Positions 38,901 through 55,162 of a stretch of 64,000 bases of DNA are shown here, in pieces (within the stretch, counting starts at the first letter, position 1; each line of letters begins with the position of its first letter). Source of the stretch: Dipetalonema caudispina (lineage: Eukaryota; Nematoda; Chromadorea; Rhabditida; Onchocercidae); NCBI GenBank assembly GCA_013365325.1, contig JABVXV010000005.1, positions 744,001 to 808,000 on the forward strand. Direction: 5' to 3'. Both the position numbers and the translations under genes were made by a program. Below the pieces are notes generated by a model. The model worked only from the letters and a program-made list of their open reading frames with translations, was not told the origin of the DNA and made no database searches.

Positions 38901-40380
38901 TGCCGCAAAGTGTGCTTTTATTGATCAAAGTTCGAAATGTACAGGGAGAGTGGAGGTCATAGTGCCCTTTCTTCCTCTCAACTTGAATACGTTCAGCGCT
39001 TCTTGATTGTTGCTTGCAACTTCACTGTCGCAATTTGTCGGCTGCAACTATCGAATGCACTCTTCTTTCCTGTGTTTTGTTTGACCTTTGTATATTTCCC
39101 GAGTAGTTTACACATCCTAAGGCTTGGATAATAATAATTAGGTTGCTATTAGGAACGTGTTCTAGCTTGGTCCATCAAGATTGGTGCTAACATAGAGAAA
39201 GAAGCGAAGAGAACAGGGACAAGGTTATAAATTCTTCTAAATTCTTTTATATTGAGATGTATAACTATTAAAGTGCATCTCCTACCTCTTCCTGAGATAT
39301 CCCGAAGATTTCCACTAACTTTCACTAAACTGACTGATTTATATATCTAATTTATGTTGCTGTTTCTCTGTTCTAAAATATTCTTTTGGAAATGTTCGAA
39401 TTATCAGAGGATAAGGCAGAAAGACAGAACACTTTTTTCATCTTACCTGGTTATCATTTCGAAAGTATATATTTCAAATAATTGGAACTTTGAATCCTTT
39501 AAAGGACATCTAGTGGATATCATTGATATAATAGCGCACTATCTAATATCTCATATCATTGATAACATTTTGAGATAATTCCTTCCTATAGTTAGTTCAT
39601 AATTAAATAAAAGTTCAAGTAATGAAGTCAGCGAATTAAAATTGAATTGTGGTGTTTTACTTTTCAATTGTAATATTTTATGGTCTACGGCTTTCATTGA
39701 AAACAAACTAGTGGACATGAACTAAATGAACTTGGCTTTTTTGAACTTATCTCGAGCTTCTGCATCTTCTTCAGATGGATTTCATGATTTGCTTGTTCTT
39801 TTTTTGTTGCTCCTCAATTTTATCATCTCATTCATAAAAGAAGCAGGATATATTTGTCACATTCGATTAACGATGGAAATTTCATATCGATTATCACTTT
39901 AATTTTCCAATGTTTTAAACGACAATTTTGGCATATCATTGACTTCATATTTGTGATTATATTTGATTTGCTAAGGCTTTTTATCTTAATATATCAATAC
40001 AAATATCGACGGTACAATTTGATACTTTGAGGAGGCTGATAGATGCTTTCCTATTAAGCAGCTTATCACTAACAATTAAGAGATAATGAGTGATAGATAG
40101 GAAGTTCCGCAATAGTATTTATCCTGTTATCATCTCGCAAACAACAGTTGTTTGCATCTTTTTTGGTGACTAACAGCAGCGACAATTTTGTGAAGTTTTT
40201 GGATAGGTGCCTTTTTTTTGGGAGATGGCAACCACTGTCTGGAAGCAAAAACGAACGTACTCGGTTTCCGCGTCTCCGGCTGATGATACGATCACAGTAC
40301 AAGTTATAATAATAATAAAAATGGCAATAAGGAGTCATTTTGTCTTGGGGAGAGTGAGTGTATGTAGGAGAAAGGGATAA
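35902..40380. other. Intergenic, about 4.5 kb, no supported gene
   Basis: No splice-consistent coding exons recognised. It holds a 12-bp inverted repeat (35965-35976 / 36041-36052) and a 21-base poly-A at 38807-38827. The part from about 40200 on is less AT-rich and may be the promoter or 5' leader of the downstream MEIOC-domain gene. Confidence 0.45.
38807..38827 (+). repeat. Poly-A tract
   Basis: Uninterrupted run of 21 A. No retroposed gene was recognised upstream of it. Confidence 0.9.
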
Positions 40381-40542
40381 ATGACCGTAATGACCGATGT
40401 TGTGCCAGCCGGGGACCGACATGGGTCTCGCCCTACTCCGTACTACCCTGTACCGCAGTATACCATACTCCCATCATACCATAATACCAGCCGTAGCAGC
40501 AATCAACAAAACAGGAAGTTGTTGCTAACGTCTCACAACTGA
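40381..40542 (+). CDS. Small open frame, possible 5' exon or upstream ORF of the MEIOC-domain gene
   Basis: 53 codons from ATG at 40381 (second in-frame ATG at 40390), with an in-frame stop directly before it and the stop at 40540-40542. The peptide is rich in P, Y, S and N (PTPYYPVPQYTILPSYHN), which resembles the disordered N-terminal half of the downstream protein. No strong phase-0 donor was found (CCT|GTACCG is the best), so joining to the exon at 40821 is unproved. It may be a real exon, an upstream ORF or chance. Confidence 0.3.
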   Translation: MTVMTDVVPAGDRHGSRPTPYYPVPQYTILPSYHNTSRSSNQQNRKLLLTSHN

Positions 40543-40820
40543 TCATGTACAAGGAGCATGAAGAAATATGACGATCCGAAAATCCTCTTCCTCGTCCTCC
40601 GCATCTTCGGGTCTCTGTTGAAGCTCAGTATGTCCTTGGGCGATTCGTTAATGTGCTTTCTTGGCCTTCGTTAACGTATTTGTCACATGTTGTTTTAACC
40701 ACAACGTTGCAAGCCATTTAGTGATCTCGAAAAGAGGAAAAAGAGCTCAATATCACTTGAAGGAAGAGTGTCATCTAAGGTGCATCAGTTCAGGAATTAT
40801 TGGTGGTGCAGACAAGTATC

Positions 40821-43990
<3,170 letters not shown>

Positions 43991-44523
43991 ATCCTCGAAG
44001 AAGATTGTTTAGGCCTGGCTGCCTTGTCAGGTATTACTATCAAGCTGACCCAACAGCTGCAATTACCATCCAATCTTCCAGTTTTATAGAAAACCCTGTA
44101 CTTAAATACTCTAGCAGTCACTTGTTCTAGTTATTTATGGCTGGCTGCCGCGTTATTAGTCTCTTTGATTCTTCCTCTTCATTTTGTTTAAATATGTAAA
44201 TTTTGTATAATGCATGCATGTACTCGAATGTAGTATTTGAATAATAGCCTGTTACTATTGTAATTAATTATTCCTTCATTAGTTTTGGGGTCATGCGAGA
44301 GCGAAATTAGTTTAATGAGCATCTTTCATTTCGCTGTCAACAGATTTGATGTTATCCTGCACTTTCTACAATGTCCTTTCAGGAATTTCATCCCCTCAGG
44401 TATTTACAGTTTGTCTCAAAATTAATCAATTAGTTGTGGAATTGATATATGCAGCGTCTGTACAACATCAGAACTGATTACCTAAATGTCACGTAATAGA
44501 GTACCACATGCACTATCATCACT

Positions 44524-44529
44524 AATAAA
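44524..44529 (+). terminator. AATAAA poly(A) signal, probably of the MEIOC-domain gene
   Basis: First canonical hexamer downstream of the stop at 43988-43990, implying a 3' UTR of about 550 bases. Confidence 0.4.
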
Positions 44530-45902
44530 ACAGTATTGACTATACTTATATATTTCATTATGGTAATTAATTAACGTCCTGCTTGTATGATAGTAGACGC
44601 TTTGTGCTCTTTAGACTTTAATCATTTAGAATAATATTTTTTCCTTACGAGCGATAACACTCGAAAATTTATGGAAATACCAGGAACACTCACTTTGAAG
44701 TGAGAGGGTAGTGTAGACTTTCTTGGCTTCAGGATACGGGATAGGATTTCTTTTGCGAAACAAATAATTAGGAAAATGTTGAGAGAGTACTCGCTCGCGG
44801 GGATATATGAAATAGTTAAGTTAGCTGGCGTAGTACCATTTACTTACTCAACTATATTTGTTGTATATCTTTGAAATGATATTTGGAAAGTTCGCTTCCT
44901 TGGCACCAACCTCATCTGGGATCATGCAGTTCTTCAATCTGTCCTTGTATGTATCCGTTGTGCATTTCCTTTTTTTTTTTTCACTTTTTCGCACTAACCA
45001 TACTCTGTTTGGTACAGAGATTTGTGAACATGATAATGATGGATCACTTATCTTGTTCCGGGTATTTCTATGCAGCTGCCTTTGTCAAGGAATTTCTCGA
45101 CATCTTTCCGAATTATAGTCAGTTTAATTACCTAAAACTGATAAATCAGCAGGTTGGAATACACATATACTTCCCTCCTTCCCTGCAACTAGCGGTAATA
45201 CCTATTAATTATAGAAGGTATTTCTTGAGATTGTTGTAGACTCTACCTTTATAATTGCTGAAGGGAACCAATCTACAAAAAAAAAAAAAAAAAAACATTT
45301 TAAGAGCCTCAAAGAACAGAACTCAGGAGTAACAGATTCCACAAGTAGCTTTATTTTTGTGATATGTCCCTCCAGGAACGCATTGTGATTCTAATGCTCA
45401 CCTGTGCCGGACTTATAAGTTGAAATCTGATCGTCATACGAATCTGTAGTTGTTCCTTGTAAACTGCCTTTATTTCATAATTGTATGTTTGTGTCAGCCC
45501 AATTCCTTTAGCATTTATTTCGAACAAATTATTGGACTGCTTTTCAAAAAATTAACCTGCACTCAATTTTAAAAATATCAATATAAACAAACAAGCAAAG
45601 TTCACCACCACTGTTTTCTCTCCGGTCATTTGAATGTCAAAATTACTATATAATACTCATTGTCCATACATGTTCCTGTGTAAAAAAAACCCTTTATCAG
45701 CTCAGTTACTTGCTTTAAATACATAAGTTATGATTCTCCTTAAAGCAAAATCAATTCTGTCATATGGTCAGCGTCCAAAAAGTTCGGTTTTCAGTATGCT
45801 CGCTAATTTTAAAATCATGGATAAACAAGATTCAGATCATATAAGAACAGGAATTATACAACCAATCATAAACTAAGCAGGAAGCATTATTCCGCAAATG
45901 GA
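44530..45902. other. Convergent intergenic spacer, no gene seen
   Basis: Lies between the 3' ends of the MEIOC-domain gene (+) and fipp-1 (-). Open frames at about 44860-45240 show no protein-like features. It includes a 19-base poly-A at 45277-45295. TTTATT words at 45469 and 45514 could be - strand poly(A) signals for fipp-1. Confidence 0.5.
45277..45295 (+). repeat. Poly-A tract
   Basis: Run of 19 A in the convergent spacer, with no retroposed gene recognised. Confidence 0.85.
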
Positions 45903-48900
45903 TTATGCCGATGGATCCTCCTTGACTTTCTTCTTCTCTTTCTCTCGTTTGTCTGGACTATCATCATCACTTCTATGACGTCTATAATGGATGTCTTCAT
46001 ATAATGCAGAGCAGGACACTCGAAATGAGATAAAGGACCACCTTAGTAACTTAACTTGTTCCGAGAGAGCTGAGTCCAAATATTATACAAAAACTAGAAT
46101 TACACTAGCAGGTCAAGGCATGTGGAGTATTACCTCTTTTCTTATCATATAGAGTAGAGACAGTTTCTTTTCTTCGCTACAAGCAGTATCACTGTTAATT
46201 AATACCTAGCATGGAAACAATTAAAATTCTCGCCATATAAGTAATTTTTCTCCAATTACTCCGTGCTCTTCAATCCTTAAAAAATTAAGAAAAACAAAAC
46301 ACAACCTTCTCTTCCTATCCCTATCCTTGCCTTTTTCTTTATCCCGATCATTTCTCTCCGAATCGTCCTTTTTTCTTTCGCTTCCTTCTCTTTTATCATC
46401 GTCCTTTTCCTCTGCAAGCTCCTCTTTTGCCCGAGTTCCCGACTCATCTTTCTTATTTCTCCGCTTCTCCTTGTCTTTATTATCGCGCTCTTCTTTCCTT
46501 CGCGAACTGCGTGAACCTAATATAAAACTGAATCAAAAGGTGTCAATGAACATTTTCAAAATCTCAGAAAGGCATATTTATTTATTATCTTTATCTGAAT
46601 GTACAACGAGAGTTTAGAACGAATGGATATACGAGGACGACACTTACACAAATTCCAAAACACTATTCCAAACAACAGCAGATAAGCAAAAGCAGACAAA
46701 CAAAAAAGAGTTGCATGCTAGCATCAGTCTACTGGTAATTCTGCAAGATTCTATGAAAAAGAAATTAAATTCGTGCTTGCATAATGTCACATATCAATTT
46801 TCAGCAAGCCACTGGCTAGAATTTTAGCTATAAGGTTGGACAAATTTTTTGAGGGACTGAGATGAACTATGCAAAACTAACTTTCATAGGGTGAACTGCT
46901 TCGTGAACGATGTCGCCTGGATCGCGATTCTCGGTCACGATCTTTTTCTCGATACCTTTCTGAGTCTCGATCTCTATCTCGATCATCGCGATGTCGTCTT
47001 GAAGACCTGCCAACAATTAAATTACCATTTTCTGTCGTTATTAATCTTTTAAAAACCACCAAAACAAAGTTACGGGCTCTTGTCTAGAAGCTGAAAAGAA
47101 ACTGGAGTTAGTCAATAGAAGAATGTAGCAATGGACCATACCGTGGGGAGTACGACCTGGACCGCCTCCGATATCTTCGTCGACTGCTGCTATAATCATC
47201 TTCACCACTATAAAAAACCAAAAATAATTTCCGTAACAATTTTAATAAGCTTTCAGTTTTTCTTTCCCAGAAAAGTTTGGAATACTTCGTAAGTGAGAAA
47301 GTTTATTTGACAATATATATTGTACGGAAGTTCGCAGATACAAACACGATGCACAAATATAAAATATTACTACAAATTAGTTGATATGCATACCTGTCAC
47401 CTGAATCACGATCTCTTTCACGTTCACGACAACGATCACGATCGGACCGATCTTTATCATCATCTTTGAGTTCTCGACGCTCCAAACCAGGAGGTGGAAA
47501 AGTTGGTCTAGACATCAATGGAGGAGGACGCGAAAGTGGAGTTGTTGGAGCACCTGAAACGCATTACATTTAGCTTATAATGCTTCCAAACTTTTAACTT
47601 AAAGTGAAGGTACTATAATATAAAGTTACCAAATCGTGGTGGTGGGAAGTTGAGTGGTGGCTGTGAAAAGTTAGGTGGAGGTACGTTGAAACCAGGCGGA
47701 GGTACATTCGTATTTGGTAATCCAAGTCTAACTGGCGGAGGTGCGCCAATTCCCGGTGGTGGCAGCATCGGATTAAACCTGAATTGAAGTGTTAGAATGT
47801 TAAAATTCCTGTTTTTAACATAGCTTTGAATTTTGATGACTGTTAAGAAAACAATTATAAACTGCCTAAAAAGAACAATATGAAACAAATACCCGGGTGG
47901 TGGTATGGAAGTATCAACTGTTGGAATATGTCGTGCATTCATATCACTGAAACTTGGGGGAGGTGTAGACGAACCAGGTGGAGCTGGTTCATCTACTCCT
48001 GGTGGACCATCACTAGCCGGGACCGATAAATTGGGAAGAGCTGAGACTGTCGGTATCGGTACGTTACTGGAAATAATAAACAACACGAATAAATTGAGAG
48101 CAAATAATTATAGCACGGAAACAAAAAGCATAATAATAAAAAAGTTAAAAATAACCTTTTATTAGCAGCATTAGTGATATCAATAACCGGTGGTGGTTTA
48201 GAGAAATCTGGTGGAGCTTTTGTGAAGTCTGGAGTCCCTGATGCAGTAGCAGTTGTTAAGGATGGAACCGAATTATCCGGAGCCAGAGGTGCCACAACTC
48301 CATCACTAGTGCCATCCAGAACACTAACTGTCTGTAAAAAAGAAATAAATATGAATAGATATTTCAATAGATATTCCAAGTAAAAAAGAAAATAAATAAG
48401 AAATATATATAAGAAATAAAAAATGAATAAACAATGGATTTCCATCCAGAAAAAGAAATAAATATGAACAAACAATGGAGACCCATCTGAGGAATTATCT
48501 ACGAAACAATCAGTAATATAATAAAAGGAATAAAGTGATTGGGAGTAATTCTACATTTGCTGGCAGAATAAGGATAAGATTGAGCTGGCGCTCTCAATCT
48601 GCCAAATTCACAGTCCAATTAAAAAGCTCGTCAGTTATACAAATTTATTCTTCTTGAGTGATAATACTTAAAGAAAAACTTACGGAAACAGATAAGGATG
48701 TGCCGGAAGTTCCACCAGAACCAACTGTTCTCGGTGCTGCACCAGTCAACACAGTGCGCATTATGGGCTGCTGATTCTAAATGAGCGGAATTAAAATAAG
48801 CTTTAACAAATCCCAATTTTATGATTTAGTTTATTCCAAAAAACCCCCTTAAACTCACTGCTTCTAACTTGAAACCGCTGAGATCCATTGATGATTTCTC

Positions 48901-50100
48901 TTGTCCCAAAATCGGAATTGTTTGTAGCTGTCGGCCACCTGCTCGGAAACAAATAATGGAATCAAAAACATATGATAATATCATACTATAGCCCTTTTAC
49001 ACCGCTCTTGTGGACCACTTTCCGAAATATTACAGACCGAATCTTCTAATATTCAAACCAAAAAAAAGCACTAGGAAAAATGGACACGAACTGAAATCCC
49101 TGGATAAATTAACTCCTTAGTACTTTCTAATTGGTTTGATGAGTAAAAAGACAACGCATAGTGGTCAAGGTTACCTGTTAAAGTAGTACTTTGTGAAATG
49201 GGAGCAACAAGAGTAATGCTCGAGAAAAGGGCTTTGTTAACGGAAGCTTGTGTACCATATTCAGATCTCAGTTTTCTCTGCCTCTCGCAATACATATTCC
49301 ATGTTTCTGTAAAGTGCCTTCTTATAAAAGTGTGTTTCACATTAGGATATGGTCTGAAAATATTTCCAAAACTCAACCTTCACAGAATCCGTAATTGAAG
49401 TAATCCGTAATGTCGGCACCAGGTTTTCGCCAAGGTCTCTCCTCCATCTGAGCCAAGTCTAAGTCATATATTGGTTCTCCATTGATTGTTGGAGTTCCAT
49501 CTATATCAAGCTTACCAACACTACCACCGGCTGCTTTCTGAATTTACTATCGTTTTAGCGAAGCATCCACACAAAAAATAGTCATATTATACGACTAATT
49601 AAAATGTTCGTTCATTTCCCCTCAAAATCTCATCTCCCCTACAATTTCCAATCTTCTCAAAAAAAAAAAAAAAAAAAAAAGAAAAAAAGAAAAAATAGAA
49701 AAGGACTTACCGCAGCAGAAAATGGAACATTTTGCTTAATTTGTCCAATAGTGACAACCACTTCTTCGTCATCACTGTCATCATCGTCACCCAATAATTC
49801 ATCCTCTTCCACATCCTTAATCCCTTCATTTATCCATTACAGACAAAACAACTGATGTTCTAGAAGAACTTGATAAGAAAATATCTCAAGCATGTTAAGG
49901 AACGAAACTTGGGAATAAATGGGAGAGATTGCAGGAAAAAGAACCTGCGCAGTTGTCGTATCAGGCTTGACGCTTTGCTCACTGTCGCCGTTCATAGCCA
50001 CATTCATTTCACTGCTTCCTACCTGACTATCTTCTTCATCGTGTGGAGGTAAGGGCTCCTCATAATGCTCTTCTGACTCGAGAAGCGTTCCCTCAGACAT
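45903..50100 (-). CDS. fipp-1: FIP1 homologue, pre-mRNA 3'-end processing factor (CPSF subunit)
   Basis: FIP1 links poly(A) polymerase and cleavage factors to CPSF in the nucleus. Exons in transcription order: 50100-49945, 49815-49711, 49537-49378, 49306-49175, 48938-48859, 48776-48684, 48331-48156, 48066-47893, 47778-47630, 47553-47394, 47207-47142, 47006-46882, 46516-46306, 45981-45903; 621 aa (human FIP1L1 about 594). Acidic N-terminus with a D/E cluster; the conserved Fip1 motif spans about residues 110-155 (RPWRKPGADITDYFNYGF, then ETWNMYCERQRKLR). A proline-rich middle with PPPG/PPPRF repeats follows (about 340-430), then an R/D, R/E and R/S mixed-charge C-terminus. The start is the MSEGT ATG, the first ATG in frame. 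The acceptor of exon 5 could be GAG|CA or CAG|GT; both keep the frame, differing by one residue. Confidence 0.92.
49659..49690 (+). repeat. Poly-A tract in a fipp-1 intron
   Basis: Run of 22 A followed by a purine-rich tail, inside intron 2 of the - strand fipp-1 gene, where it reads as a poly-U run. Confidence 0.9.
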
Positions 50101-51136
50101 AATGCATCCAAACAACTCTTAAAATTCCCGCTGTAGCGATCTCTTCTGAAATATAAAAGAAGCGATGCCCAAATTCTATTCAGTTACTAGAAGAGAAATC
50201 ATTCTCATTTTTGATTGATTCAAAGAAAGTACTAGAAAAAAATGCGGACTGTTAACTACAAATCGACCCAAAAACATGTGTAGAGAAATCCTTTATTTTG
50301 TTAATGTAACGCAGTCTTTGGTTAAATCCTAATAATCAGGAAACATCAACTGCTGTCAGAACTGGAGCGGCTCAAATATATATATATATCATTATTTGTT
50401 GAACAACCAATTCTTTGTCCTAAATAATTGGAACATTTAATCAAATTGTCTAACTTAACCCAACATTTTCGCCATCTTCTCGGAGAGTACTTTCGAAATT
50501 CTTGATGAAATGGAATGAAATAAAGTAACGATGAAAAGCATTACACGAGAAGTAAGAGTAAAGAATGAAACCTAGTCTTTCATATTTCGAAAATTTTCAG
50601 AAACCATTTATTACTTTTGAAACCAACGAGAAACGTAGTGCAGTTACGCATGAAATCGAAACATACGTAGAAAGTCAAACAAATCTCCAAAATTACAGTA
50701 TGTATAAGGATAAAGTGACAGATATTATGTACACAGAAACTATATGATTCTAACATACATATGTATATAAATATCGAACATAATATTTCAAAAAATTATT
50801 AGGAATAACAACAACAAACAATATATTTGAATAGCGTAAAAATAATCAAGGACAAATCAATTACAAATTTTGAAATAACCACAAAACTAGACACCGACCT
50901 TTAATACCTGCAAAGCAAACAACGCATATTCAGGAGGACTGCATCAGCTCATGAAAACATTTCCATAAATGAATAAAAATTGGAAAAGTATGGAAATGAT
51001 TACTGATTGCATAATAGTAGCACAGTTGAGATCCAAAGAATAATATGAAATACCAGTTAGAAACTTCTGATCCTTCTAAAAAGCAGAAAAGTTAGAACAC
51101 AGAATTTATATCATTTAGTAAAATTAAGTATAGATG
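50101..51136. other. Intergenic spacer between vps-36 and fipp-1
   Basis: About 1 kb, AT-rich, no coding exon seen. It contains the 3' flank of vps-36 and the 5' flank of fipp-1, both - strand. Confidence 0.5.
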
Positions 51137-53874
51137 TCAGCAGGAAGTCATGAAACGATTTGGGTAGAACGTAAGACCTTCAACGGTATCATCACGGCAA
51201 AGCTTCGCCTTAGCCTCTGCCGCAAGCAACCTTAAAAATAATTTGATGAGTTCACAAATTACCATGTGAAACTTTTACAAAAGTTTTTAGTGAAGCAAAC
51301 ATTTACGCATAATTTCTTGCCAAGAAGTGCATTTGAATTATTTTACATATAAATCTTTTTAGTACGCTTCCAACTATTTATCTGAATAACCCACCATTTT
51401 TAGAAGGTCTGCAGTATTCCAAACACGGTGAAAAAGATCTTACCTCTCCTTTGCAAGGATAACTGTGATACCGAGACACCTGGCGAGCTTAGTAGCATTA
51501 CAAGTGCCCATAGCCGTCACTAACTCCGCAGTGCCCTCAATCGTGGTCTCTACACTCATCTCTTTCAATTGTACAACCATGACACCGCTTTCAAAACGAT
51601 TCAAACTGTAATAAATTTTTTCAATCATTCGAATCATTTCCTTTCAAAAAAAACTCCAAGATTTTTGTCTATTGTATAACAAAAATTATACTGTTGGATA
51701 GATTTCCTGAAATGATGCATCTTATAAAACAAAAATATGACGCTTCAGTATTTTTTTTTTTCATTTTACTCGGAATCAACTACAATTGTTTTTCTTGAAG
51801 CTTAATCAAAGAGTGCAGACCAATAAATAGACAAACTTGTAATAATTAGCTTACGATATGGGTAAATTCATTTGTTCCAACATCTGGCATGCATTCAAAA
51901 TATCCTCTGGTGATAAGAGCTCTAAACCACGAGCTCTGTTAATACGACAATACACGTCTGATAAAGTCATCATACCACCGCATTCCTGGACACATACACG
52001 CCATATTACGATAACATGATGAATATATTTAAAAAGACAATGTACGCCAAAAACTTGAATGATCGAACCTTAAGAGGAGCACATAACACTCCAGCCAATT
52101 CTTCCGCAAGTTTTTTGTAGTATTCAGCACTGCTGCCAAATGCTGATTTAGTCACTGGATCGCTAACGCCCAGACTAAGCAAGTAAGTCTTGAAGCGTAC
52201 AGTCTGAAATTGAAGACAATTCAGATACACTGACCTGGAAGACAAAACAGAAGATCAGACTCACTCACTTCATCGTCAGTTATCGCTCCTTTCTTTGCTC
52301 GTAACTTATCGGTGATGGCCTTGGAAAGGGACACCATCTCTCGCGCATATTCCATCAATCGACTCATATCTTCAAAAGCCTAAAAAAAGTTCTACTTAGC
52401 CTGAACCAAGAAAATATCACAATCACTTTTCATTACCCTTATTATGAGTAGTACCTGGCTTATGCTTTCATGAGTACGATGATGGTTTTCAGCAAGTCTT
52501 TTCTCAATGCCTGAGATACCTACAGCTCGTGGCATCACAGTGTTACAGTTGCGTAGCTGAAATATCATAAACTAAAACAATTTTGTTTGTTTACAAATCA
52601 TTATTAATCATAAGTAGTGCATCTCTAGCTAAGCACACTCCCTTAACAAAATTCCATTGAGTCCTCATTTTCTCGAATTTTTTAAGTCATATCCTATCCC
52701 ATCTTGTGATAGATTAGTTTAACTCAGGGGACGAATTCAAAGAAACATTAAGCCATACGGCAGCAGAGCATGACGTTGTGCATCCAGAAGGTACTCGTTC
52801 CCATGTATTCATTCCCAATGCTTCCTTGTATTTTTCAAAGAACTGCAAACGACAACCACTACATAAATTGAAGAAAATCAAAGAACTCAAAAATCTATAT
52901 AAAAAGAAAGTATTCGGTAAGCTGTGATATATTCAAAAGACTATCTGTTGTATTCTTACAATATTTTAATCAGAATATGATAGCACGGATTTTAGTTCAA
53001 GAAAAGCTGGAAAGAGGTTCTAGACTCCAATAACACAAGGGATTCTAAAAGCTGATAACTATTCTCTACAACTATTAAAACCTGTTGGCCATACCGTGGA
53101 AGGACAAGGTACACTAGAAAGCATTTCTCGAAAGTGACTTATTTGCTAGCGTTGTGGCAAGCAGCCATATATAATTAGAAGTCATATGCACATTCACCTC
53201 GTCTTCTCCACCATTTCGAAAAACAAGGCGAATATAATTAAAAGGAGAAGAGGCGAAAGGGCCTCGTTGTTGCCCGGGTGGTTTAGGATGCAGCGTAAGA
53301 ATGATTTTGCCACCTCGACGGAACATCGACTTATGATGCTTCTCAATACCAGCTACCAAGGAGTGATGTAGAATTAGACGATGGTCCTGGAAAAAAAAAA
53401 AGTAAAAAGGCGTTGAACTCAATTTTACAACTTTTTTCTGAGCGTGATTTACCAGTGAAAAGTATGAATGTTCGTAATAAAAACTTTTCAAGAAATGAAG
53501 TTAGCTATGACAAGCCTCACAGTTCCCCTGATAACATGCTTTCGAAGTGGCATTTATATGTATAATTACTGGCTGGTTTGATAGCAATAGTACAAAAAGA
53601 ACAGAAAGAGAGGATATTGCTCACCGGGTCGTTGGAATCGGCCCAGATGATACGATGCAATGTGAGGGAAGCAGTTCCTTGCTCATACGTTGTCTGAAAC
53701 GATTCAAGATTTCATAATTCTTTAATTTTTTTTTTTTAAGAGGCGAAAGGAAAACAGCACAGAACGATTTGGTGATACCTGTTTCACGTCTCCGTCGTAT
53801 ATGCCCACGTGACCACTTTGGATGATTATATCTTCCACATACTCTCCTGGTTGATACCACGTCAGTCTATCCAT
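51137..53874 (-). CDS. vps-36: VPS36, ESCRT-II subunit
   Basis: ESCRT-II component that sorts ubiquitinated cargo into multivesicular endosomes. Exons in transcription order: 53874-53779, 53693-53625, 53386-53198, 52842-52759, 52556-52455, 52379-52269, 52203-52069, 51985-51855, 51605-51444, 51230-51137; 390 aa (human 386). An N-terminal GLUE domain (about 1-140; begins [16 protein letters not shown], then [31 protein letters not shown]) binds phosphoinositide and ubiquitin in relatives. From about 170 the EAP30 winged-helix region follows: [58 protein letters not shown], and the C-terminal [17 protein letters not shown] signature. It has no inserted NZF zinc fingers, as in animals other than fungi. 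Confidence 0.95.
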
Positions 53875-55162
53875 TATATCCGCGATGAATTGACAACGAA
53901 ATACCTCACACCATACAAGCCTCCACCAAACACACAGGTCAAAACCTTAAGGCGACTAAAATATAACGTGGCCCTTACATGAAAACATCCTACATACTAA
54001 TTTTTTCTACCCAGTTTTGGATGTGCAGTTGGAATTGCAACGTAAATGCGACTTCTTCGGAATGGTTCTTAGGTTTTTGTGTACTCAACACATATTAGGA
54101 ACTATTGTCACACGACATAGAACCATAAAAGCATACACACCACATCCCTCTCCCTTGTTATGTATTATGCTCTCATACATCTAACAGTTACTTCAACACA
54201 GCATGACCCTTTCTGACCGTGAAGACACCGAGAAGCCATAGAACTAATCATCCCTTTTCCCAAAAGAACAAATCACCAAACTCCAATGCTAATTGGAACC
54301 TGAACTTTTGCAAACTAATACGGCTAACGAGAAATAGGGAATTATCTGCTTAAGGTCTCCGGAAAGTGATACGAATTAAAAATTAATGGACAATGTGAAG
54401 TTGACCATCACCTCTACCGTTCCTATGAACGTTTCCTCAACTGAGTAAAAAACCGACGATACGCATCACCTCCAAAGGTAGAACAATTTCAATTTCAGAT
54501 ATTTCAACAAAAACCTCTTCCCTATCGTCTAATTTTTTCTCTCGAACTCGTTTAGTGTGCATAGAATTATAGCTAATGTCTATGCCTGAATTACTTCATA
54601 GCTTCAGGGCTTTGGAAAATACGAAACAGTTTGCTCGTGTAGCTCAAACCGCGCTTAATTAATCTTATTCCATTTGCTAATCTTTTCAAAATCTGAGATA
54701 ATCTGAAAAAAAAAAAATTTGTGTGTTGGTTACTAAAAACAGTATTACCAAACAATCTTTGGTATGATGCCGAAAAAGAGCCAATGGTCAAGCTTTTCAT
54801 TCCGAAGAATGGAAAACAATCTGGCAAATGTCGAATCGAATATTTTCATCTCCAATTACTTTTATTTCTTTATGTGTCACCATCACTCCTTACCTTCTCA
54901 TTACCAATCATGTAGTTTTTCTGTACTTATCGACTGTATACCTTTTTGTGATTCAGAAAAACAGGACAATAAAAGTTTTTATTTTTTAAAAGACACAGTA
55001 CTTGCAGCACGTAACTTTACACATGCATCTTTAAGAGATGTCTTGCTTGCATAATTTTATCCTCAACATATTCGCATTATACTATGTACATTACGTTGTG
55101 TATAAATACTCCACAAATGATTTGAGCAGAAATTAATTGTAATTTGCAAGAAAGAAATTCAA
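53875..55162. other. Intergenic spacer between PITHD1 and vps-36
   Basis: About 1.3 kb with no coding exon recognised. A TTTATT at 54978-54983 (AATAAA on the - strand) about 180 bases after the PITHD1 stop is a candidate poly(A) signal. Confidence 0.5.

Noticed and set aside
40069..40422. 117-codon - strand frame
   Set aside because: Opposite to the local gene, low-complexity YYYY and histidine-rich stretches, no splice or homology support.
44858..45239. Two overlapping + strand frames
   Set aside because: Leucine/phenylalanine-rich translations of T-rich 3' flank, no protein features.
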